Below, one piece after another: positions 1 through 5,100 of a stretch of 8,273 nucleotides of DNA. The position numbers and the translations under genes were made by a program. The notes beneath the pieces are model-generated. The model was given only the letters and a program-made list of their open reading frames with translations, had not been told where the DNA came from and searched no databases. This DNA comes from an uncultured Planctomycetaceae bacterium (lineage in GTDB: Bacteria > Planctomycetota > Planctomycetia > Pirellulales > JACPPG01): NCBI GenBank assembly GCA_945957305.1, contig CAMFLN010000101.1:1-8273 (forward strand). Reading direction: 5' to 3'. Position 1 is the first letter of the stretch. Each line of letters starts with the position of its first letter.

Positions 1-15
1 ACTGGCGGAGCCAGT
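1..15. repeat. Perfect palindromic intergenic repeat (hairpin)
   Basis: ACTGGC, a three-base GGA loop, then GCCAGT form a perfect 6-bp inverted repeat at the window edge, followed by GGCACAC. From memory, short 'ACTGGC...GCCAGT' hairpins followed by GGCAC are scattered between genes in planctomycete genomes; that is recollection, not a search. The element may extend left of the window. It could act as a transcription terminator for a gene to the left, but no T-run follows on the plus strand. Confidence 0.5.
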
Positions 16-137
16 GGCACACGTCGGGCAAACGAACCGCATGGGCATCCTGATCGAGTCTCTCTCGGTTGTGCGGGTTCGTGTCGCACGCGAGTATGGT
101 AGTAATCGTGTCAGGCGCCGCACTAGCCAAAGCGACG

Positions 138-392
138 CTACTGTAGGTTCCTCTGCTCTCGGCGATCGTCGAGCGATCTTGCCGTATCGTCGTCGATTGT
201 GACAACGCGGCGCACCAGGCCCGCTGCATCGAGAACCACGTACGCCTGAACGCCGAATCCGTGATAGGCCAGTGTCGTGCCATCTAGTGCATCCGAGTCC
301 ACTCCGAATCGGTGCAATTCGCTCGCGGCGTCCTGCGGTTCCAGAGTTTGGTGCGGAGGGCCTAGTAGCTCGCGCACGACATTCTCGTACAC
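138..392 (-). CDS. Small hypothetical protein, soluble domain of a probably frameshifted membrane-anchored protein
   Basis: This 84-codon minus-strand frame starts at a GTG (390-392) and ends at TAG (138-140). I do not recognise a named family. Near the N-terminus it has V-x-E-L-L-G-P-P, and later a GFGVQAYVVLDAAGLVRRV stretch. The 'LLGPP' turn followed by a beta-rich 'Y-V-V-L-D-x-x-G-x-V' segment recalls the SmpA/BamE-like fold in a general way; this is only a resemblance. The frame stays open upstream to a TAA at 492-494. The residues just before the GTG (LRVSDLRKFDSVPLG) look like coding sequence leading into the same domain, so GTG is probably not the true start. The natural N-terminus is more likely the transmembrane ORF at 442-528, joined by a one-base frameshift. 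The opposite-strand frame at 277-477 is a shadow. Confidence 0.5.
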   Translation of the reverse strand: MYENVVRELLGPPHQTLEPQDAASELHRFGVDSDALDGTTLAYHGFGVQAYVVLDAAGLVRRVVTIDDDTARSLDDRREQRNLQ

Positions 393-441
393 GCCCAGCG
401 GTACGGAGTCGAACTTCCGCAGGTCGCTAACGCGGAGAGCG

Positions 442-528
442 TTAATCGCACAGCAGACCGAACGCGACGACGAATAACACGATCGCCACGATTACCCATT
501 CCAGCGCGGTCTTGACCCGTGCGTTCAT
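442..528 (-). pseudogene. N-terminal membrane anchor of the same gene, separated from its domain by a one-base shift
   Basis: On the minus strand, ATG at 526-528 opens a 28-codon frame ending at TAA (442-444). It encodes a short basic start (MNARVK) and then a hydrophobic helix (VIVAIVLFVVAFGLL), a typical signal anchor. Skipping one base at 447 moves translation into the frame that continues INALRVSDLRKFDSVPLG and on to the domain ending at 138. The join gives a sensible protein of about 129 residues: cytoplasmic start, one membrane helix, exported domain. No slippery run or recognisable programmed +1 site is present. A recent mutation or a sequencing/assembly error is therefore likelier than recoding. 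A weak purine-rich patch (GGAAACGAG) lies just before the ATG. An A/T-rich TAAAAT (minus strand, 564-569) could be its -10 box, but no -35 is convincing. Confidence 0.45.
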
Positions 529-821
529 GGTCACTCGTTTCCGGTCGGGAAGGTTGTAGAATCATTTTATGCCGCGACTCGCCAGCATTCCCACTATCGA
601 ATCCGCGATGAGAGGGCCATGTACATGACTCCTCACAACATGATGACATGCGCGGCAGCATGCAGACTCGAAGTCGGCTGCCCTAATCGCGATTTGTCAG
701 ATGATGGGTGGATTGCCGACGCGATAAGCCGTCACCAGCGCAAGCCCTGCTATGTCTGACGACACTGACAAGTTGATCTTCGCGACGACATTCCTGGTCG
801 TTCCACGAAAGCAAGTGCGCC
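529..821. other. Divergent intergenic region with no convincing gene
   Basis: This stretch separates the minus-strand gene starting at 528 from the plus-strand gene starting at 822. The only coding candidate is a plus-strand frame with ATG at 619 or 625 and TGA at 757-759 (44-46 codons). It is cysteine-rich, ends in DDGWIADAISRHQRKPCYV, and lacks a ribosome-binding site or clear codon bias. A TAGAAT (557-562) sits six bases before another ATG (569), but that frame stops after 19 codons. A short inverted repeat CATGC-N6-GCATG lies at 647-662. I see no terminator or RNA gene. Confidence 0.3.
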
Positions 822-1661
822 ATGCCCGCTGATGCGACCGCACCCCGCTGGTCTTCGCCCGCTTTCATCGATGGCGACGGTGGCCTCACCATTCATGAAT
901 CGCTGCAAGCGGCCGCGGCCTATCTGGAGCCTGAGGATATCGACGAACCGTGTACCGTTTACGATTCGAGCGGAATGGTCTGGCGGCGCGTTGTCGATGG
1001 CCGGCAGATTCGCCTGTTGCCCGCAGAAGATGGCGTATCGCATGCAACCGAGCTGGCAACGAAACTCCGGGCCTACTTCCGACATCTAAGAGACATAAAG
1101 CCGCTCGCCGAGTGGCATCGTGACGACGACTGGCTGGCGAACGCTTCGTTGGAAGAGCTGGTCCGCGATGCCGCGGCTCTCCACGAAAGACAAACTCGGC
1201 AGCGTTGGCTTGGACGCCCGTGGCCCCCGTTCCTACGGAAGAAGCGAACGCTCGTGGCAGCGTTCGTTTTGGTGCTCGCGGTCGTGATTGTTTGGCTCTG
1301 CAGCGGGGCCGGACAATGGGGCTTTCGCCGGGCGTTGCCGCCGAGCGCGCAAGACGTGCACGAGTGGTTTCAGGAAGACAGCTTTCTTCCTGATTACACC
1401 TACATGCTGAAAGCGCGGATCACCGAGCAAGAATTTCGCAACTATGTCGATCGCTTCCAGCTGACGCCGCACACACCCGCGAGAGTTTATTCACAAGACA
1501 CGGAACCCTGGCTCCGCTGGCACCCTGCCCGAAGCGAAACCGAGGCCTGGTGGGATCCTGGCGAGTCGTTGTCCGAGACCTTCGTCAGGCAAGAAGGGGA
1601 TACCTGGACGTTTGCCAAATATGAGAACGGTTATCTGTATCTCTATTCGTTGAACCACTAG
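822..1661 (+). CDS. Hypothetical single-pass membrane protein, 279 aa
   Basis: I recognise no named family. Residues 1 to about 140 form a hydrophilic, acidic-to-mixed N-terminal region. Within it, residues 23-90 (LTIHESLQAAAAYLEPEDI... VYDSSGMVWRRVV...) have the look of a small alpha/beta domain often seen in uncharacterised bacterial proteins. A basic patch (RKKR, 139-142) precedes one strong transmembrane helix (about 143-160, LVAAFVLVLAVVIVWL). Under the positive-inside rule, the N-terminal part is cytoplasmic and the 171-279 part is outside the cytoplasm. The C-terminal domain is rich in Trp and Tyr (WWDPGE, then KYENGYLYLYSLNH at the end) and probably beta-stranded. ATG 822 is the only usable start: an in-frame TGA lies at 774-776 with no other start codon between. 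No Shine-Dalgarno sequence is visible. No neighbour gives a functional clue. That the protein is real is likely from its length and internal logic; its role is unknown. Confidence 0.75.
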   Translation: MPADATAPRWSSPAFIDGDGGLTIHESLQAAAAYLEPEDIDEPCTVYDSSGMVWRRVVDGRQIRLLPAEDGVSHATELATKLRAYFRHLRDIKPLAEWHRDDDWLANASLEELVRDAAALHERQTRQRWLGRPWPPFLRKKRTLVAAFVLVLAVVIVWLCSGAGQWGFRRALPPSAQDVHEWFQEDSFLPDYTYMLKARITEQEFRNYVDRFQLTPHTPARVYSQDTEPWLRWHPARSETEAWWDPGESLSETFVRQEGDTWTFAKYENGYLYLYSLNH

Positions 1662-1705
1662 GCGGTAATGCACCTCCGCACTCGTCACTTCGCTAAACCG
1701 TCAAT

Positions 1706-1711
1706 TACAAT
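1706..1711 (+). promoter_or_regulatory. TACAAT -10 box of a possibly leaderless transcript
   Basis: TACAAT matches the sigma-70-type -10 consensus at five of six positions and ends six bases before the ATG at 1718. Initiation at the usual distance would start the RNA at or next to the start codon, giving a leaderless mRNA. No good -35 hexamer is visible at 16-18 bases upstream, so this remains a prediction. Confidence 0.4.
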
Positions 1712-1717
1712 GCACGC

Positions 1718-1852
1718 ATGAGAGGCTTTAACGTCGGCAACCTGGGCGGGCGTGTGGCCAATGGGGACTGGGGAGCGATCGTTTCCCTGTTGCTGATCAT
1801 CGCGGCCTTCGTGGCGCTATTCTGGCTCGTGCCATGGTACGCCCGGCAGTAG
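1718..1852 (+). CDS. 44-residue single-helix membrane miniprotein
   Basis: ATG 1718-1720 to TAG 1850-1852 encodes 44 residues, too short for most gene finders. The first half is glycine- and asparagine-rich and hydrophilic (MRGFNVGNLGGRVANGDWG). The second half is one hydrophobic helix (about residues 20-40, including SLLLIIAAFVALFWLV), ending WYARQ. It lies 56 bases after the 279-residue membrane protein in the same direction. It also has its own TACAAT box immediately upstream and no Shine-Dalgarno, so it may be a separate leaderless gene. No function can be assigned. The clean hydrophilic-then-helix architecture and the promoter placement argue for a real gene; chance is the main alternative, since a 44-codon frame is not rare in GC-rich DNA. 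Confidence 0.55.
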   Translation: MRGFNVGNLGGRVANGDWGAIVSLLLIIAAFVALFWLVPWYARQ

Positions 1853-1930
1853 TCGTATCTTATCTGGACTGATTCGGCCAAAGTTTCAGGATCGATCTCA
1901 CTTCAAGACACTCCGAAATTCCCTCGCACC

Positions 1931-1960
1931 TTGCCCTGCTGTACGCCCGTCCCCTACAAT
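1931..1960 (+). promoter_or_regulatory. Candidate sigma-70-type promoter for uvrA
   Basis: TTGCCC (1931-1936), an 18-base spacer and TACAAT (1955-1960) form the best -35/-10 pair upstream of uvrA. The predicted start is near 1967. The same TACAAT hexamer occurs before the miniprotein at 1706. The call rests on consensus match only. Confidence 0.45.
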
Positions 1961-1974
1961 CCAGGGTCCGGCAC

Positions 1975-1987
1975 GTTCGAGCAGTTC
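1975..1987 (+). promoter_or_regulatory. Possible operator half: GTTC-N5-GTTC
   Basis: GTTC at 1975-1978 and at 1984-1987 form a direct repeat just downstream of the predicted transcription start of uvrA. An inverted version, GAAC-N5-GAAC, occurs at 2055-2067. In alphaproteobacteria LexA binds GTTC-N7-GTTC; the spacing here is five, so the similarity is suggestive only. uvrA is an SOS gene in many bacteria, which makes the position of interest. Confidence 0.2.
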
Positions 1988-2046
1988 AGGCGGCTACCCA
2001 CCGTTCTCTGCAGCGACTTGCCGTGCGTTTTTTGCCCCGCAATCGT

Positions 2047-2067
2047 GCGTTCTTGAACGCCGCGAAC
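2047..2067. promoter_or_regulatory. Palindrome GCGTTC-tt-GAACGC with an extra GAAC
   Basis: GCGTTC (2047-2052), TT, GAACGC (2055-2060) is a perfect 6-bp inverted repeat. A further GAAC at 2064-2067 gives GAAC-N5-GAAC, the mirror of the motif at 1975-1987. It could be an operator for a dimeric repressor. It could also be chance, since the motifs are short. Confidence 0.25.
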
Positions 2068-2082
2068 CTCGCCCCTGCTCCC

Positions 2083-2115
2083 TCACCCTGCCCTCTCCCG
2101 AGAGGGAAAAGGTGA
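2083..2115. repeat. REP-like imperfect hairpin in the uvrA leader
   Basis: TCACC (2083-2087) pairs with GGTGA (2111-2115), and CCCTCT (2091-2096) pairs with AGAGGG (2101-2106) around a CCCG loop, with small internal loops between the two stems. Sequences of the form 'CCCTCACCCT..CCCTCTCCC..GAGAGGG' are widespread dispersed intergenic repeats in many bacterial genomes (family recollection, not searched). Because it lies within the predicted untranslated leader, it could also influence uvrA mRNA folding or act as an attenuator. No T-run follows it. Confidence 0.5.
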
Positions 2116-2188
2116 TCGAAGATAAAAAGGGCTGGGCTCCGCGGTCCGAGCGCCAACGGATTGACCTCTCCTCTCGCCGAAAGCTTGC

Positions 2189-5100
2189 ATGGCTGCTGCT
2201 GACATCGTCATCAAGGGCGCGCGCGAGCATAATCTCCGCAGCGTCGACCTTACTCTTCCCCGCAATCAGCTCATCTGTCTGACCGGCGTTAGCGGGTCGG
2301 GCAAGAGTTCGCTGGCGTTCGACACCCTCTATGCCGAGGGGCAGCGCCGGTACATCGAGAGCCTGTCGAGCTTCGCCCGGCAGTTTCTCGGCCAGATGCC
2401 CAAGCCCGACGTCGAGGCAATCTCGGGCCTGAGCCCGTCGATTTCCATCTCGCAGAAATCGTCCGGCCAGAACCCGCGCTCGACCGTCGGCACGATCACC
2501 GAGATCTACGACTACCTGCGCGTACTGTACGCCCGCACGGGCTTGGGACACTGCCCGAAATGCGCGCGGCCGATCACGGCGCAAACGCGCGAGCAAATCC
2601 TGGCCCGCATCGGCACCCTGCCGCCGGGCACCAAGTTCGCCGTGCTCGCGCCGCTAATCCGCGGGCAAAAGGGGGAGTACCGCGACCTGTTCGTCGACTT
2701 GATCAAGCAAGGCTTCGTCCGCGCCCGGGTCGACGGCCGCACGGTGCCATTGTCGGACGATTTGCGGCTCGATCGCCAGATGCGGCACAACATCGAGGTC
2801 GTGGTCGATCGGCTCACCGCATCGCCCGATGGCCGCGCGCGATTGGCCGAAGCGGTCGAGCTTGCCCTGAAGCTCGGTCAGGGGAACCTGGTCATCGCTG
2901 TCGAGGCGGGCGAAGGAAAAACCAGCACCGCCCCGACGAATCCCGATCTTGAGGAGGAACCCGCCGACGAAGAGGGTCCCGCGCGCCATCGCCGCAAGAA
3001 GACCGCAGCGGCGCCCACTGTCGCGAGCGACGACATCTATCTCTCGGCGCATTACGCTTGCACCCATTGCGGCCTGAGCTTCGAGCCGCCGAGCCCGCAG
3101 CTTTTCAGCTTCAACAGCCCGCAGGGAATGTGTACGTCGTGCGATGGGTTGGGCGAAGTCTACACGTTCGATCCCGATCGCTTGATTCCCGATCGTACAA
3201 AATCGTTCAAGCAAGGCGCGGTCGAAATCATTGGCAACTGGCGCGATCTGGGGCGCTGGCGCCGCCACATTTACGCCGGCGTCGCCGAGACGCTGGAGCA
3301 TCAGCTCGGGCTCGAGGCGGGCCAGATTCTCGACACCCCCTGGCAAGATCTCGATCCGGCCCTCGCCAAGCAACTGCTATGGGGCACCGGCGACCTGCAC
3401 ATCACGTTTACCTGGCGGCATGGGCCCGGCGGCCACAAGTACGGCGGCCACTACACCGGCATCATTCCCGACCTGCTGTCGAAATACCGCAGCAGCCAGA
3501 GCGGCATGCAGCGCCGCCAACTGGAAAAGTACATGCGCGTCGTGGGCTGTGTCGCCTGCGCGGGCGCGCGGCTGAACGAGCAAGCTCGCATGGTCACGCT
3601 CACCACGCGGCATCCAAACTTCGCCGCACAGCCGGGGCGCTCGCTGACCGAGATCTGCGCGCTCAGCATCGCCGAGGCAGCCGATTTTTTCAGCGAGCTG
3701 GACCTCGACCCCACGCGGCAACTCATTGCGGCCGAAGTGCTGAAAGAAATTCGCGGCCGGCTCGGTTTCTTGCTCAACGTCGGGCTCGAATACCTCACCC
3801 TGGCCCGCACCGCGCCGACGCTCTCGGGCGGAGAATCGCAACGCATCCGACTGGCGGGCCAGATCGGTTGCGGCCTGGTGGGCGTGCTGTACATCCTCGA
3901 CGAACCGTCGATCGGATTGCATCCGCGAGACAATGATCGGCTGCTCGGTACGCTCGCGCAGTTGCGTGACCTGGGGAACACCGTGGTCGTCGTCGAGCAT
4001 GACGAAGACACGATGCGTGCCTCGGACGTGATCATCGACTTCGGCCCTGGCCCCGGCGTGCGCGGGGGCGAAGTCGTCGCCATGGGCGCGCCGGAAAAAA
4101 TCGCCGCCGAGCCGCGCAGCCTCACCGGGCAATACCTGTCCGGCAAGCAGAAGATCGAAATCCCGGCCCATCGCCGAGCACCGGGCGAAAACTGGCTGAA
4201 GATCATCGGCGCCGCACACAACAATCTGAAAGATGTCGACGTCGAGATTCCGCTCGGCACGTTGGTCTGCGTTACCGGGGTCTCCGGCTCGGGCAAAAGC
4301 TCGCTCGTCAGCGACATTCTGGTCGAGGCCCTGCGCCGCGACCTGAACGGCGGCGAAGGAGAGCCGGGCAAGCACAAAGCGATCGAAGGGCTCGAACACC
4401 TCGACAAGTTGATCGCCATTGATCAGTCGCCGATCGGCCGCACGCCGCGCTCGAACCCGGCAACCTACATCAAAGTCTTCGATGACATTCGCAAGCTGTA
4501 TTGCCAACTGCACGAGGCCAAGACGCGCGGCTACAAGGAAGGGCGCTTCAGCTTCAACGTCGAGGGGGGCCGCTGCGAAGCGTGCGAAGGAAACGGCTCG
4601 AATCGTCTGGAAATGGACTTCCTGGCCGACGTGTGGGTCACCTGCCCGGTCTGCCAGGGACATCGCTTCAATCGCGAGACGCTGCAGATTCGCTTCAAAG
4701 GTAAATCGATCGCCGACGTGCTGGAAATGGATGTGCAACAGGCGCTTCAGCACTTCGAAAACATTCCCGCCGTTAGCCACAAGCTGCAAACGCTGCACGA
4801 CGTGGGGCTCGACTATCTGAAGCTGGGGCAGCCCTCCCCTACCCTCTCGGGCGGCGAAGCCCAACGCATCAAGCTGGCCCGTGAGCTGGTGAAAAAGAGC
4901 ACCGGCCGCACGCTGTACTTGCTCGACGAGCCGACGACCGGCTTGCACTTTGCCGACATTCACATGTTGCTCAAGGTGCTGCATGACTTTGTCGAAGCCG
5001 GCAATACAGTGCTGGTGGTCGAGCACAACCTGGACGTGATCAAAACGGCCGACTGGCTGATCGACATGGGGCCCGAAGGGGGCGCCGGCGGAGGTCGCCT

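Larger units (their letters stand above)
1853..2188. other. 336-base uvrA leader region, no gene
   Basis: No coding frame of any quality is visible here on either strand; the longer minus-strand frame that begins inside uvrA is a shadow. The region holds a promoter candidate (1931-1960), GTTC/GAAC repeat motifs (1975-1987 and 2047-2067), a T6 run (2028-2033) without a convincing stem before it, and a REP-like hairpin (2083-2115). If transcription starts near 1967, uvrA has an untranslated leader of about 220 bases, long enough to carry regulation. Confidence 0.5.

Noticed and set aside
71..89. GTGCG-N9-CGCAC inverted repeat as a terminator for the minus-strand gene
   Set aside because: Stem of only five pairs, no T-run in the direction of transcription.
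14..202. Plus-strand 62-codon frame near the window start
   Set aside because: Arg/Ser/Val-rich, no start signal, and it overlaps the end of the better-supported minus-strand gene.
557..571. TAGAAT box six bases before an ATG, like the arrangement at 1706-1720
   Set aside because: The frame opened by that ATG stops after 19 codons, and the region faces a divergent gene, so the match is probably chance.
362..661. Minus-strand 99-codon frame
   Set aside because: Low-complexity Ser/Arg/Cys composition; it overlaps the anchor and domain frames of the split gene, which make better protein sense.
619..759. Short plus-strand frame ending DDGWIADAISRHQRKPCYV
   Set aside because: No ribosome-binding site, no clear codon bias, unusual Cys content; the evidence is too thin for a gene call, so it is only mentioned under the intergenic region.
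2028..2033. T6 run as an intrinsic terminator of the upstream genes
   Set aside because: No stable stem immediately precedes it.
3058..3936. Plus-strand frame of 292 codons overlapping uvrA in another frame
   Set aside because: Arg/Ala/His-rich composition without domains; the uvrA frame here encodes zinc module 1, the insertion domain and the first LSGGE signature.
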